Shown piece by piece: positions 11,601 to 23,329 of a stretch of DNA of 64,000 bases. Under the pieces are notes generated by a model. That model ran no database searches, had not been told where the DNA came from, and saw only the letters and a program-made list of their open reading frames with translations. Position numbers and translations under genes: made by a program. The DNA lies in NCBI GenBank assembly GCA_949710005.1, contig OX453272.1, forward strand, positions 14,270,088 to 14,334,087, written 5' to 3'. Position 1 is the stretch's first letter, and every line of letters starts with the position of its first letter. This DNA is from Ricordea florida. Its lineage: Eukaryota > Cnidaria > Anthozoa > Corallimorpharia > Ricordeidae.

Positions 11601-13721
11601 AAATGATAAAATGATGTCAATATTCGTAAAATAGAGAAAAATGTTAATTAACGAATGTATAAAATATATAAAATCTATTGATAGGCCTGTCTAAACAAGT
11701 GTGTTTTAAGCTTTACTTTAAATAGTTCTATAGAAATGTCTGGATTTCTAAGTTCGATAGGGAGACAGTTCCAAAGCTTTGGCGCGGCCACAGCAAAGGC
11801 TCTATCACCAAGCGTAGCTAGTGTTCTTTGTCTTGGTTGATCAAGTAGGAATGAGTCGTTGGATCTGAGACCGTAGCTTGAATTGTCTTTGAACGTGATG
11901 AGTTCCTGAAGATAGTTCGGCGCGGCTCCTTTAATTGCCTTGAAGGTAATTAGAATTACCTTGAATTTAATTCTGTCCCTTACAAATACTTACAAATACT
12001 TCTCCATTTGTTATACAGGATTATTTTCGATTCAATCCTACGCCCAAAGCTTGTAACGGATTTAGGGCCAAAAGTTAAGGCAAATTGTCTAGAAAGCAAA
12101 ACGAGTATTGAAGTCCTGGCTCGTGGCTCAATGAACGATTCACCATGTAAAACGATTTACCATGTAAAATGTTTGTGTTCTCGGTAAACATAAAACTTTC
12201 GTCAACTTTTGAAGGGACTTCTCGTTAACAAAGATGCCAAAAATATTTTTACGTTCAATGAATGTTGATATCTGGGGAGTGCACGGCCTTCAGTTGCACA
12301 CCGACTTATAACAATCGTAGTTAAGCAATATCTTTGATCACGCTTATCACAGACAAAATTTGCGTCTTGTTCTTCATATTACAGCAAACTTGTGTATTGT
12401 CTCCCACGATGCCTCATTTTTTGTGGTTTAATAAACTTAAAAAACCAACGAATATCTTTGACTACAATTATCTGTTGCTGAGGTTATACAGGGAAACTTG
12501 TTCAATTTCAACGCCTCTGAACATAGAGAGAAATGAGACTCGTCTGAACTACTGGTATTAATTATTCATAGAGGGCAAGAGGGCAGAATCAAAACCAGCC
12601 GGAGCAAGACGAGATTAGAGCGCAAAAAAGACAACATACCAAGGAAAGATTTCGTTTAGACGCAGGGCATTCCAGGTTTTCAGAATTACAAAGGTTAAAA
12701 CGTGCTATTTAATAAAGAGAGACTAAACGAGGGACCTTTGGAGTAAAGCTACCAGCGCATACACCAGCAAAAGATTTAAACCAGCTGGCGCAAGAAAGAA
12801 AATTGAGAACACGATTTAATATAATTCTCTTCTCTGAATTATCAGCCAGTAAGATTATGTGTACGGCTAAGTTGAGAAATCATCGACTTTAGCGTTGAAA
12901 ATTTCAACAGAAAGACCAGTTTGATAAGCATGAGGGCACTGCAATGATCAATGACCCATGGTGTAATGAGTGTTCATAGATCACTAAACCATGTTGGGTA
13001 GGCTAATTTTCAACCAAAACGCCAAACGGACCCGTCCCAGCGACAAATTTGTCAAGCTGAGGCTTTTTTCTCACATTATGTAATCTAGCGACCAGAAATG
13101 GAACCATGAAATGATAGCCACACTGCTGAAATATTAAATACCACTACAAATTTGACGGTAGATTCCGCTGTAGTTGAAACACTAGACAACATTTCGTTCT
13201 TTCTTTTGTTTTGTCTTTAATACGATTGTTTGTTCATGGATAGCCACTTTTTGTCAATAAATTAGTTTCGGCGATCGCTGATCCGCAACAAACTCACTCC
13301 ACGAAGAGGTTTCGTGGTTGACAATACATAGGTTCCAGTCTATGATCTTTCTCTTGAAGCGTAACTTTTATTGTAAGAGGAATATTTGGTTGTTATCACA
13401 TTCTTAAAGCCGATTCACAATATAATTAGTTTCAGTTTCACTAATCAGTGATCAGTTTTCCGAGTATTTTCGTTGATATCACCAGACAAGCCGACGCCAA
13501 GAACTTCCTCATACCAGCGGACGGTGCTTATGCTAACTAACGACAGATTAAAATATATTGCCTTCCCGGTACTATGTGCTATCGCTTCCCTGTTCAGTTG
13601 ATAAAAAAATCAGTCGATTCTCGATATCCAAATTAAACAGTCGATTATCTTGTTATGACAACTAAACTCTTTTTCCTCACTCACCTCTGTTAAATCGTTT
13701 TCCTGCTTGTTCAGTGTCCCG
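8628..13721 (-). CDS. Acidic Ser/Glu/Asp-rich protein (coral SAP-like), partial gene
   Basis: Two exons are visible: 13685-13721 (37 nt, AG acceptor and GTGAGT donor) and 8628-9178 (stop TAA). Their phases agree (phase 1 junction). The last exon gives 182 residues of (S/G)-E-S-G repeats in three blocks, each opened by a tribasic motif: EVKRRSIFEL, EMRRRSLLDS, EVRRRSVSET. The small exon reads RDTEQAGKRFNR, another dibasic site. Strong acidity plus regularly placed KRR/RRR sites suggests a secreted, proteolytically cut protein. Known coral secreted acidic proteins (SAPs) of the skeletal organic matrix, which bind calcium, have this look, but that is inference. The signal-peptide exon was not found. 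A hydrophobic frame at 14.6-14.7 kb lacks an ATG and was not accepted. The plus-strand Ser-Pro-Asp ORF over the same bases is its shadow. Confidence 0.65.
9909..10188. mobile_element. A-tract MITE, copy 2 (inverted)
   Basis: Same family as the copy at 7.4 kb, in opposite orientation. AGGGACGGACCATTAGAAAAG at the left end and its complement at the right end, with A8-A11 tracts next to TTCATGCA or TTCGTGCA between. TTA flanks both sides, a possible 3-bp target duplication as made by PIF/Harbinger elements. Confidence 0.8.
10189..11493. other. Intron sequence, no feature recognised
   Basis: Lies inside the large intron of the acidic-protein gene. The plus-strand 109-aa frame at 10.68-11.01 kb has no recognisable domain and no splice support, so I treat it as chance. 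Confidence 0.4.
11494..11990 (-). mobile_element. 5'-truncated CR1/L2-type LINE tail
   Basis: The minus strand at 11675-11980 is open for about 100 codons without a start and ends in TAG. It reads FKAIKGAAPNYLQELI, later LRSNDSFLLDQPRQRTL, GDRAFAVAAPKLWNCLP and FKVKLKTHLF. This is the conserved C-terminal tail following the reverse transcriptase of many animal non-LTR elements. After the stop come about 180 bp of 3' UTR ending in a (TTA)n tract, as expected for this LINE class. The 5' truncation sits at a short direct repeat (CTTACAAATA twice). Intronic, non-functional copy. Confidence 0.85.
11991..13684. other. Intron sequence, no feature recognised
   Basis: Unannotated intron of the acidic-protein gene. 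Short chance ORFs only, with no inverted or tandem repeat that I can see. Confidence 0.35.
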
Positions 13722-15146
13722 CTGTTTGAGACGAAAAACCAAAATGATTATGATAAACCTTTTTAAAATATATTCACAGTTTGGCCAATCAGAGAACAGC
13801 AACGTGTCCCACGAACATTTGCATGAAAATCACGTGTCCAAAAGAGACAAATTGACCTGGGTGAGCGGTAGGCTTGACTGAAATTGAAGTAACGTAATGG
13901 TGGGGTAAAATAAATTCCCTATACGCTCTCACTACCTTTTATTTCAAAAAGAGGAATCTTTTGAAGGAATCCCGAGGTCTTTTTGAGAATTTTGGTTCAT
14001 TAGTCACTGTGTTAAATGGGAAAGTGATAAATAAATAACTGTAGTTGAAGGTACCTGAAAAGTTGAACAGGTGTTGCGATCTGTGGCAAGGATTAGAAAC
14101 TGATCAATTATTAGCGACTGGGGAGGGGTGCGGGCGGACAACACACTCAATTATCTAACTCATCTCGTGAAGATAACCCTTTTTTTTTCCTGATTGAAGA
14201 AGAGAAAACTACCGATAACGCTCTTTCTCTCCTGTCGACAAAGCAAACTAGAGTCTTTGGTGATCAGTTCCTGGAAAAAAGTGCGACAGAAATGCCAAGT
14301 TAGGCAAAATTGTCTACAGCGCATAAATCACTACGTTCAGTGACAATTTTGTCGCTAGACTTTGATCAAGCTTTGCTACCGAGTCTACCATATTTAAAGT
14401 GGTCCACCATGCTGTTACTTTTATATTAAGTTTGAAATGCATTCTATTCATTACTAGGAGTTTAAGGTCACACTTTCCAACTATTATTGCGATCTCTTAC
14501 CCCCTACTCCTCGTAGACAAAATGACCGCTCGATTAACCGTGTTTGGGTTTTGATCTATTTGTGCGATTTTACACTCGTTTCTCGACATTACTACCTCGG
14601 TAAGCACTTTTGACTCCAACCAAATTTTCGTCAGTAAATGAGGCAAAAGAAAGCAAAAAGAACAAAAATCATGTTTTAAATCCTTCAAACCATCTAATTA
14701 CTAAAATTATCAGTCCTGCTCTGCAAAAAAGGACGATTTTTTTTCTTTATTCCAGTTGTCGTAAATTACTGTTATAAAGGAGACATCATTTTTTCGTCAA
14801 TGTTTGTCGCATGGATGCTTGAAAGATTCCTGCTGATATTAACTAGTAAGGCTTGTCACACGGATGAGTGATGGCTGAAGCACTCTTTGATTCAATATTG
14901 TCTGTTTCCATGTACTCCCTATGACATTCACAGCCTCGACACACACTAATTGGTAACTCACTAAGGAAAACTGTCGTTCAGGTTCATTGCTATACAACGG
15001 CAACAGTGATAACAAATTCTGTTATTTACCTGACAGGTTTTAACGTTCTCAGCACTGACAACAAAGTATTCCCGAGCAGTAATTCGAACTTGGCAGGATA
15101 CAGTTTTCTTCCACTAAATCCAGTATGAAAAATTCAAGCCTCGAGC

Positions 15147-15467
15147 TCATACAAAACGGCACATGATGACAGCTCTTTGATCCGTGTGTGCATGCGCACC
15201 GTCACCTGCATACATGTCATACATCCTCAATATCAGAGCGCTGATGACACACTGTCCTGGCAGATGGCGTGGTTTGTGTCTGGTTGATCTCCTATTAAAT
15301 CGTTTGCAAGTGATCAACACATCACAGTACAGTGCTCCATTGTCGATCAATGAATGGATAGCTCGCTTCTTAGTAAGGGTTTGCCAAATGGAGAGTGACC
15401 GTAACCTCAACGCTTGGCGATTCTTGTTTGACTTCAAGGCAGCTTCATTCCGTGTTGAAGCTGCCAT
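15147..15467 (-). CDS. Unidentified 106-aa ORF
   Basis: The ATG is in a good context (AAAATGG) and begins MAASTRNEAALKSNKNRQAL, basic, then RFNRRSTRHKPRHLPG. The frame extends further upstream without a stop. GC content is a little higher than the flanks. No domain recognised and no splice partner found. A short palindrome (GGCAGCTTCA ... TGAAGCTGCC) overlaps the start, so it may be part of a repeat. The overlapping plus-strand ORF is equally long, which lowers confidence. Confidence 0.2.
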   Translation of the reverse strand: MAASTRNEAALKSNKNRQALRLRSLSIWQTLTKKRAIHSLIDNGALYCDVLITCKRFNRRSTRHKPRHLPGQCVISALILRMYDMYAGDGAHAHTDQRAVIMCRFV

Positions 15468-16354
15468 TTTCGCTGTGAGGCATGTTCCAATTTTATATTT
15501 AGAGATATTGCTCCCAAATGCAGGCAAGGTAGGATGAGCCAGTGGTATGTTGCTCAGTGCTACCAGGAACCCTCCTGGTGCTACTATAACATGCTGACTA
15601 GTTACTTGCAAGGTTGTTATTTTTCTTTTTACTTGGGCGTATCCCAAAGGGAGCCCAAGTTTAAAATTGCCCTTCATTTTTGTTTGCGCTCAGTCACAAA
15701 TCGCCGTCTGGGCCCTAAGACGCATGCGTGCCTTCTTATTGTCTCTGCGCATGCGTATGATTAGATAGGAAGCACATGGTAAAAAAATGGTGGATTTGTA
15801 TCAAGCGTTGCCCTTGAAAGAAGGCGCGGATACTAAGATTTCTTCTCCGCTCAAGCTAGATACAAATTTCCACACCGTTTGTGGTCGACCCACACTAAAC
15901 GTTTTTCAGCGTTTTTTGAAAGGGTCGCTCCGCGGACTTAACGAGAGTTCAATTAACGAGCGTACATCTCTGAGAGAATCTATCGAGAACCGGTCAGTAT
16001 AGAACAGGGACTGCGGACTGCGGACTACAGACTGGGTATAAAACACGGACTGAGGTATAAAATGAGGACTAGGGATTAAAACGCGGTAAAACGCTGCAGA
16101 GTGGGTAAAATGTTCGTAAAATGGTGGAAATACAGGCTGACAAGTAATTTCAGTGCATGGAGGGATTTTTGTTTTCGCGCAGTAAAAGTCACATAGTAGT
16201 CCAATTTTATTTCGAGTAAAAAAAAAAATAAATAACAGATATTTGTGTTACCGTTTTGTTAATAAAGATAAGAAAGTGTCCAAATGCCCAGCAGCCGGGC
16301 ACGGTGTGAAATAGACTAAATGCCCCGGTAGTCAAATCGTTTTTGTAGATTAGC

Positions 16355-17036
16355 CTAAGTAGCACTCCAGTTAGCCTGTTTACATTTAGTCTAAATAACA
16401 CTCCGGTTAGCCTGTTTACAGTTAGCCTAAATAGCACTTCGGTTAGCCTGTTTACAGCTAGCCCAAATAGCACTTCGGTTAGCCTGTTTACAGTTAGTCT
16501 AAGTAGCACTCCGGTTAGCCAGTTTACAATTAGTCTAAATAGCACTTCGGTTAGCCTGTTTACAGTTAGTCTAAATAGCACTTCGGTTAGCCTGTTTACA
16601 GTTAGCCTAAATAGCACTTCGGTTAGCCTGTTTACAGTTAGCCTAAATAGCACTTCGGTTAGCCTGTTTACAGTTAGTCTAAGTAGCACTCCGGTTAGCC
16701 AGTTTACAATTAGTCTAAATAGCACTTCGGTTAGCCTGTTTACAGTTAGCCTAAATAGCACTTCGGTTAGCCTGTTTACAATTAGTCTAAGTAGCACTCC
16801 CGTTAGCCAGTTTACAATTAGTCTAAATAGCACTTCGGTTAGCCTGTTTACAGTTAGTCTAAACAGCCCTCCGGTTAGCCTGTTTACAGTTAGTCTAAGT
16901 AGCACTCCGGTTAGCCTGTTTACAATTAGTCTAAATAGCACTTCGGTTAGCCTGTTTACAGTTAGTCTAAACAGCACTCCGGTTAGCCTGTTTACAGTTA
17001 GCCTAAATAGCACTTCGGTTAGCCTGTTTACAGTTA
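16355..17036. repeat. 36-bp minisatellite, about 19 copies
   Basis: The unit is GGTTAGCCTGTTTACAGTTA plus GTCTAAATAGCACTTC. Because 36 is divisible by three, the minus strand stays open for 268 codons with a 12-residue repeat of the RLTVNRLTEVLF type. Variant units (CAGTTTACAATT with AAGTAGCACTCC) recur at intervals, showing block-wise amplification. No sign of a real gene. Confidence 0.92.
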
Positions 17037-17098
17037 GGTTTCAATAATGGTAAGTGTGACATGATTATGTAATACTCTAAAAATTTTTTTTGCCTCCA

Positions 17099-17175
17099 GC
17101 CGGTTTCCGTGGCGCAGTGGTATAGAGTATCGCTTGGCATGCGGACTACTCGGATTCGATACCTCTTCAGGTCGC
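17099..17175 (+). repeat. tRNA-like segment inside the TIR element
   Basis: Reads GGCGCAGTGGTATAGAG (D-arm like), a CGC/GCG stem with 7-nt loop TTGGCAT, then CGGATTCGATACC (T-arm like). I cannot pair an acceptor stem, so it is probably a decayed tRNA-derived module rather than a working gene. Confidence 0.35.
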
Positions 17176-17669
17176 ATGTTATGACTGTTTTTTTTTTTTT
17201 ACTTCAAAAAGGATCCAGGCTGCCCGGCATTTAGCCACAGCCTAAAGATAACAGTCAACGTTACGAATAAAACACCTTACACGTTTGTCTAATCAAGTCT
17301 TATAAATTCTTTGCCCTACTGAATCTATTCTTAACCCAAACAGTTTCCTTGCCAAGTTTAAAGCTTACCAACTTCAACTTCATCATCTCTACGTTACGAT
17401 TACGTTTACATGCAGGGTAAAATGATCCCTAGTCTGCATTTCATACTTCAATCCGTGTTTTATACCCAGTCCGTAGTCCTAGTCCGTATTTTGTACCTTA
17501 GTCCGTGTTTTATACCCCAGTCCATATTTCAGTTATACCCCAGTCCATATTTCAGTTATACCCCAGTCCATATTTCAGTTATACCTCAGTCCGTGTTTTA
17601 ATTATATCCAGTCCGTAGTCCGTAGTCTGAAGTCCGCAGTCCGTGTTTTATACTGACCGTATCGAGAGC

Positions 17670-19084
17670 CATGCTATATCAAATGGGCTGTGCGATGTTA
17701 ATCATGTAAAGAAGCATCTGCACAAGCATTAACGTGTATTTAGTAAGACGTGGTCGTGAACCCAGCAGAATACCAATACGAACTCTGGATCGTTTGAGGA
17801 GCAAGAACAGAAAGGTTAGACAATTTGTTTATAAAGGTATTCGTTCATATGCACTAGCTTAAGTCCTTCAAAGTGCATTGTTATGTGAAAGTTCAAAAAC
17901 AACGAAATAAAGCGAAGTTTTTGTGTAAAGGCTGTGGTGATAATCCATTAAAGTATAATAAAGTTAACAGAGAGAGCTAGTCGGTATTTGTCACTGTGTC
18001 TTTACAAGAGTCAGGCCCATGCAGCGAATTATTGTAAACTTAATTGATCTAAGACATGAAAAAGGACCCCAGTCCTACCCCAATGCACGTCAACTCTAGC
18101 AAAACAATAGCAGCACCAAGGTAATGAGTTAGTATTTGGACAAAATACAGGGCAACAATGTGTAGATTACACTAATTTTATATTAACAGTAGGATTTATT
18201 GCTGTTGCTATCTACTGTAATAGTAATATGGAGGTAAAAATATTAGTTTCTCATGCAAGGAGTCTATATGGCATAGGGCATCCTCAAGGTACATGTGTAC
18301 TGCTTGAAATACCATCACTGATTACCTGGGTACATTATTTTCAGAGTATACATAATAATGATATATTTGGAATAAAAGGGGTACCCATTAATCAAGTTCA
18401 AAATAGCACATTTTCTCAAACCAATACTTTTGGAATGCAAAACTTCAATCTTAGTTGTGCAGTACCTATCTACTCTCTCTGCTACTCTATAATAAAATCT
18501 TATAGTTTTTGTGACTCAAACACTTAAACAGTAATTGTGGACAATGGAAAAATATTGTGGCAATATAAGTTTACATGGGAATATTTCACCAGCTGATTTG
18601 CTGAAGACTGTTGAGGTTTTTGGAGTTGAAGTAATTCTAGAGTTTTTTAAGTGACAGCAGTGAGGGAGTATCAAATTCACTTCAAGGCAAATTAATGCTC
18701 CAAAATATTATAGTAACCGATAATAGTGAATGCACTGAGTTCTTAATGTGGTTTTCCTGTTATTGTATCAACTGTATCTTTAAACTTCCAAAGAAATAAA
18801 AGTATTTGTATTGTGTCTTGGCTTAGGATGAAAATCATGTAACACCAATTCAGCATACTAAGAACATTAATGGAACAGCTTCAGTTGTTGAGGCTATCGG
18901 CAATATTCAAAAGAGAAGTAAGTCTTCTGGATATTAAAAAATACAATTTTTGACATGCTCATGTGAGAATGTTGACCAAAATAAGAGAGAAAAAATTATA
19001 AAAAATCAGAGACAGAAACAAAACTATGAGACAATGGAACCATCAAGGAAGAGAGTGTTATCAGAGAAATGACAAGTAAGGGAT
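17670..19084. other. No gene recognised
   Basis: AT-rich sequence with a 99-codon plus-strand frame at 18.23-18.53 kb that lacks any recognisable domain or splice context. Nothing repetitive stands out. Confidence 0.35.
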
Positions 19085-20880
19085 TAGATAGATAGATGGA
19101 GATAGATAAATGCACCGTTTATTGAAAAAATACACTTTGCAGTCAAATGACTGAATTACGTGTAATAAAATTTTTTACAAAAGAAATATATGCTGATAAT
19201 AAAAAGAATTATTTACAATAAGAATACGCTAATAATAAGAATATATGAAATTGTTCCTGAACCTATTGGTTTTACAGACAGGCGCGGTAAAGGCGCGATC
19301 CGATCTCAGATTATAACTGCGCTGTGATCGTGGTGGCAGAAGGTGCCTCAATTTATGATCGCCCTGTGCATAAATGTCTTTAAAGAGTTACTGGCATAAT
19401 GTGCTTCTTCTATTGTAGAGGGATGGAAGGCCAGCTTTAGCTAAACCTTCACTGTAATTACAATCAGGAAAAAGTATGCGTAAAGCACGGCGCTGAATGC
19501 GTTCGATTTCATTAGAAAGAAATTTAGGTAAATTACAGTGAAAGACCTGGCATGCATATTCAAGGCTTGATCTAATAACGCTACAATAGAATCTTACAAG
19601 GTCATTGTGAGCAATGTTCGCGCGCTTAAGTTGTCTTAAGAGATAAAGTCTCTTGGCAGCCTAAGTCGTGATTTAGTCAATATGCGCAGACCATTTGAGA
19701 TCACTGCTCATGACGACGCCGAGCACTTTAGCCGAAGATACCTTCTCGAACTGGACCCCTTCTATTGACACCTGAGAGAAAAAAAAGGGGGGGGGGTGCG
19801 GTTAAAGCATGTGCGGATCTCCTTGCACTTGGTCGGATTTAGCTGCAGATGGTTTACCTGAGACCAGTCGTGAATGTAGTCAGCGGCTTGTTGTAGAGAG
19901 CTGGGCTTGGAGGCGGTAACAACTTCAGAGACCGTAGTGTCATCGGCGAATTTCCACAGGTGGAACCCTTCTGGGAGACGGAGATCGTTTATTAGCGCTA
20001 GAAATAGCCATGGACCCAAACGGGTCCCCTGAGGCACTCCAGCAGGAACATCCAGCCAATCGGATAACACCCCATTCACTTTCACCCTCTGCTGTCTGCT
20101 CCTTAGGAAATCGATCACCCAGTTCACAACTGTAGGTTTCACACTAAGGCTTAGAAGCTTAGCAACCAATACATGATGGTCAACAAGATCGAAAGCCTTT
20201 CTAAAGTCTAGAAGAGCAGTCCTTACAGTTGAGCCGGTGCCGTCCGTAGCGCGTAACCAATGATGGAACATGGAGATCAAAGCGAACGTGGTGCATGAAC
20301 CTGGAATAAATCCCAATTCTGCGGAATCGATGGTCGACAGCTGTACTGGTTTCAATTCCTTATCGATAACAAAGCCCTCCGTAACCTTAGACAAGGTGGA
20401 TGTCAATGAGATGGGTCTAAGGTCTTTATTGATGGCACTAACAGTAGGTGCTTTGGGAAGAGGCGGCACATCAGCAATCTTCCAAACCCGGGGAACATTA
20501 CACTCGGAGAAGGAGGTATTAAGAATTACTGCAGTTGGTGCAGCCAGAATATCCGCATATTCCCTTAATACCCAGTTTGGGAGATCGTCCGGCCCACTGG
20601 CGCGTGCGCAGCTGATTTCACGAAGTTTGCGCGCCACAGAGTGTTCAGTGACTGAAGTGGGCCGATCGTCGTCCTTATCCATGCGCACACAGTTAGTCAA
20701 GGGCGAGTAATCTTCCGTGACGCTGACGAATACCTTGTTTATTTTGTTTGCAAGGGTAGACTCGTCGCACACGAGGTCGGGGTGAAGAATAGAAATTAAG
20801 TCACGCCTTGTTGTTTTAACAGACCCGCAAAGCTGCTTAACCTCTCTCCACCAGTTGATTAGAGCAGGAATATACAATGC
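19085..20880 (-). mobile_element. 5'-truncated L2/CR1-type LINE with reverse transcriptase
   Basis: A minus-strand frame of 371 codons (19762-20877) carries the reverse transcriptase core: RASGPDDLPNWVLREYADIL, DLRPISLTSTLSKVTE, ALLDFRKAFDLVDHHVL, GVPQGTRLGPWLFL and the catalytic FADDTT. It ends early because of a G/C homopolymer near 19785. The next frame continues the family C-terminus (KVLGVVMSSDLKW, then KRLYLLRQLKRANI, LEYACQVFH and NEIERIQRRALRILFP) with a further stop at about 19660. Immediately upstream of the frame is a TAA, so the copy is 5'-truncated near 20880. The 3' end is a TAGATAGA-type tract near 19090. Dead copy of a non-LTR retrotransposon. Confidence 0.9.
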
Positions 20881-21289
20881 TTACAATACACTTGCTTGTA
20901 CTACGCTAGGGCTGTAAAACAATCGACAAAGGACAACTGAGATTCCATCTTGTCGACTTTCTGGCATTTGCAGCTGGATATGACAGGAAAGGAGCCCAAG
21001 TTCACACAGATATGCGTCTTGTTACAATATAAAATGCATAATCAATGACCTTTCTTGCACGTCTTCACCCGGTCGACCCAACACAAGGCACGTGACCCAA
21101 ATCGGTGTTATTCTTCTGTTTTGGCCGTTCAGTAAGGTTTGCAAACTACTCACAATTTAAACCATAATAACGAAGACACGTTAAGGTTTTGAAAGGTAAT
21201 ATGCATGAGCCTCTGTAGCCGAAGAAGTTGGACTGATAATAAACACAGAATAAAATTTTCTAAAAAGCTTTGATACACCATTTATCAGC

Positions 21290-21626
21290 CTGGATGTAAG
21301 GGCAATGAAAAATGTGGAAGGTTTCCAATATTTACGTGTTTTGTAAACGATACTATGAAAGGCCTAATATCACAGGGCAAAAGCTTGATCAGCCTTTTGG
21401 AAAGTAAAGAAAGTCTGGAGTTTAAGTATTCACAGCATTGATTTCAAAATCAGATTCTTCAAGGCGTCAGTTCTCTCTGTACTACTCGGATGCTACCGAG
21501 AACTATGTTACCAACAAAACCTTAGGGAAAGAGATCGATGCTTTCCAAACAAAGCGGCTGCGAATAATAATGAACGCTAGCCAAACAGAGCAAGTACATA
21601 TGAACAATCAAAAACATTACCACTGA
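21290..21626 (+). pseudogene. Decayed non-LTR retrotransposon fragment
   Basis: Split over two frames, the plus strand resembles the region after the RT core in animal LINEs: a VEGFQYLR-like start, KVWSLS, then KIRFFKASVLSVLL, and after a frameshift NKTLGKEIDAFQTKRLRII. Related intact elements have a YLGS ... KIRIF.ASV...LLYG.ETW ... LEKEIDAFQ.KCLRRIL order. Several frameshifts and stops, no full ORF. Confidence 0.6.
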
Positions 21627-22568
21627 TTAACGGTTATCCATTGACAACTTTCTTTCCTTGCTCACTCCAAAAGGAGAAATAAAGGAGACGTTTTTCATCA
21701 GTACTGCTTGTATTTCCCAAAACAAAGTAAGAGAAGAACAGGGCGGCGAAAACAAAGTTGCCTACAACACATATAAAGCCACCTGTGCCAAACAGTTCAA
21801 CTAAATGAGAGTGAAATACGTGCTGCTGCTATTGACAGACTCGTGGAGATCCACCTCTCTAGCCGCCTCTTGTTTCTCCAACAAGACACCAGAACATATA
21901 CTTAAGGTAGATTACGATCGTTTAATGGTGTCATAGCCATAGGACGGAATTTCGCCCATCCAAGCTTGTAACTCCAGGTTTGATTTTTAGGTTTAGCGCA
22001 GGCCCAGTGCGCACATCCTTATCCTTGATTGAAGTTATGTGGCACAGTTAATAGTTCATTAGAGTTACTATCTGCAGTAAGTCGACTCGCTGAAATAAAC
22101 TATCAACTGGGGCGTGACTATCTCCCTTGCTTGGGCAGCACTCGAAGCGACGGGGACGGAAGAAGACCGAAACGGAAAATGAAACACGAAGGACTTCGAG
22201 GAAGTCATTTCTACGCCAGAAACAAGAAATCAAACATGCTGTAAAATTATAAAAGCTCACTCTGGAAATACATATGCTTACTGGTTCCAGATAATGATCC
22301 CACTACAACATGCAAATCACAAGGTCACATTTTTGCGCCCATTTTACATTCATTGATATTCTTTCGGCTCTGAAAGTGAAACCTGTTAAAGGTAGAGCCC
22401 CATTAACGTTCAACTCTGGGAATGAACTTCGGCAAACATTACAACTACATTGTATGACTCAGGATTTGACTCCGCGAGTGGAAAGTTTTATAGCTGTAAG
22501 CATATTGTATGACTCAATCCTACTGTACGGTCCTACGAAATCATGCACAAACATTCCAATCCAGAGGC
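21627..22568. other. No gene recognised
   Basis: Short chance frames on both strands (for example 22029-22244 plus). No domain, repeat or splice pattern recognised. Confidence 0.3.
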
Positions 22569-22677
22569 AGTCTGCTACACAGCCGTTATTAGTGTCGTCA
22601 CGCAACGCTCCTCCCCACTAACAGTTAGTGGGGAGGAGCGTTGCGTGACGACACTAATAACGGCTGTGTAGCAGACT
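22569..22677. repeat. Perfect hairpin, 54-bp arms with 1-nt centre
   Basis: 22569-22622 and 22624-22677 are exact reverse complements with a single A between, ending AGTCTGCTACACAGCC. The inner part GTCACGCAA recurs in the hairpin at 57.43 kb. It looks like two terminal repeats of a DNA element collapsed together, or a very short fold-back MITE. Confidence 0.9.
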
Positions 22678-22741
22678 AATCCACAGGCTGATGTGCTACA
22701 AACCGTCTCCACTGAACAGGTGCAGTCACTGCTAAGGTCAC

Positions 22742-22800
22742 TATAATAATAATAATAACAATAATAATAATAATAGTAATAATAATAATATTTAATAAAT
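22742..22800. repeat. (AAT)n microsatellite
   Basis: ATAATAATA-type trinucleotide run with interruptions, followed by unannotated AT-rich DNA up to the 3' end of the dynein-docking gene. Confidence 0.85.
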
Positions 22801-22975
22801 ATTTAAAGAGGATGCTCCCATCACATTATGTGGTTTTCTGGGAGGTCCTCACTATTATAAACTAGGTTAAAAACTAAAAAAATCACTAAACTATTCAAAA
22901 AATTTAAAAAGTAAGAGAAGAAATAAGAGAATGTAATGACAATGAATGAGCTAAACATCCAGATTGGTAAGATAC

Positions 22976-22981
22976 TTTATT
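22976..22981 (-). terminator. Candidate poly(A) signal of the CCDC63/ODAD1-like gene
   Basis: TTTATT (AATAAA on the minus strand) lies about 350 bp past the TAA stop, the nearest consensus hexamer in a suitable position. Confidence 0.4.
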
Positions 22982-23329
22982 TACATAATAAGACATGTAA
23001 TACATAACTTGTACAGCGGATGTTTGGATACGCTAGTCTCCGTTGTAAACCGACACCACACAGACCAGTATACAAGCAGCTACAAACCAAACAGAAAGAT
23101 TCCAAGAAGGGGCTTTTTAGTATGATACTGAGCATGTCAGAAATGCATATTTCTTTTCAGTATGTATACAACTCCCACGGAGATGCTTTCGTTCGTGTGT
23201 GCGGGCATAAGATTATCACTAGGCCTGCACCGTGTCAAAACTGACTTCCTCTGAACACGCCTATGAGAGGTTTGTCTGTGTACGGATAAGGCATCCATCA
23301 CCCGCCTCGCTTCCATGTTGACCGCCGCT

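Larger units (their letters stand above)
15991..17659. mobile_element. 1.67-kb TIR element with 10-bp target duplication and internal minisatellite
   Basis: Left end (15991-16070) and inverted right end (about 17580-17659) share CGGTCAGTATA, a tandem GGACTGCGGAC-like stretch, and AAAACACGGACTGAGGTATAA. Outside are TATCGAGAAC (15981-15990) and TATCGAGAGC (17660-17669), a 10-bp duplication with one mismatch. The 9-10 bp duplication and long, internally repetitive terminal repeats fit a non-autonomous Mutator-like or fold-back-type element. It contains a 36-bp minisatellite and a tRNA-like stretch but no transposase. Confidence 0.75.

Noticed and set aside
14497..14688. Signal-peptide first exon for the acidic gene
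   Set aside because: The hydrophobic frame ends on a plausible donor in the right phase but starts with TTG, has an in-frame TAA just upstream and no ATG.
16207..17013. A 268-codon ORF of 12-residue repeats
   Set aside because: It exists because the 36-bp minisatellite unit is a multiple of three. No start context, splice support or non-repeat coding sequence.
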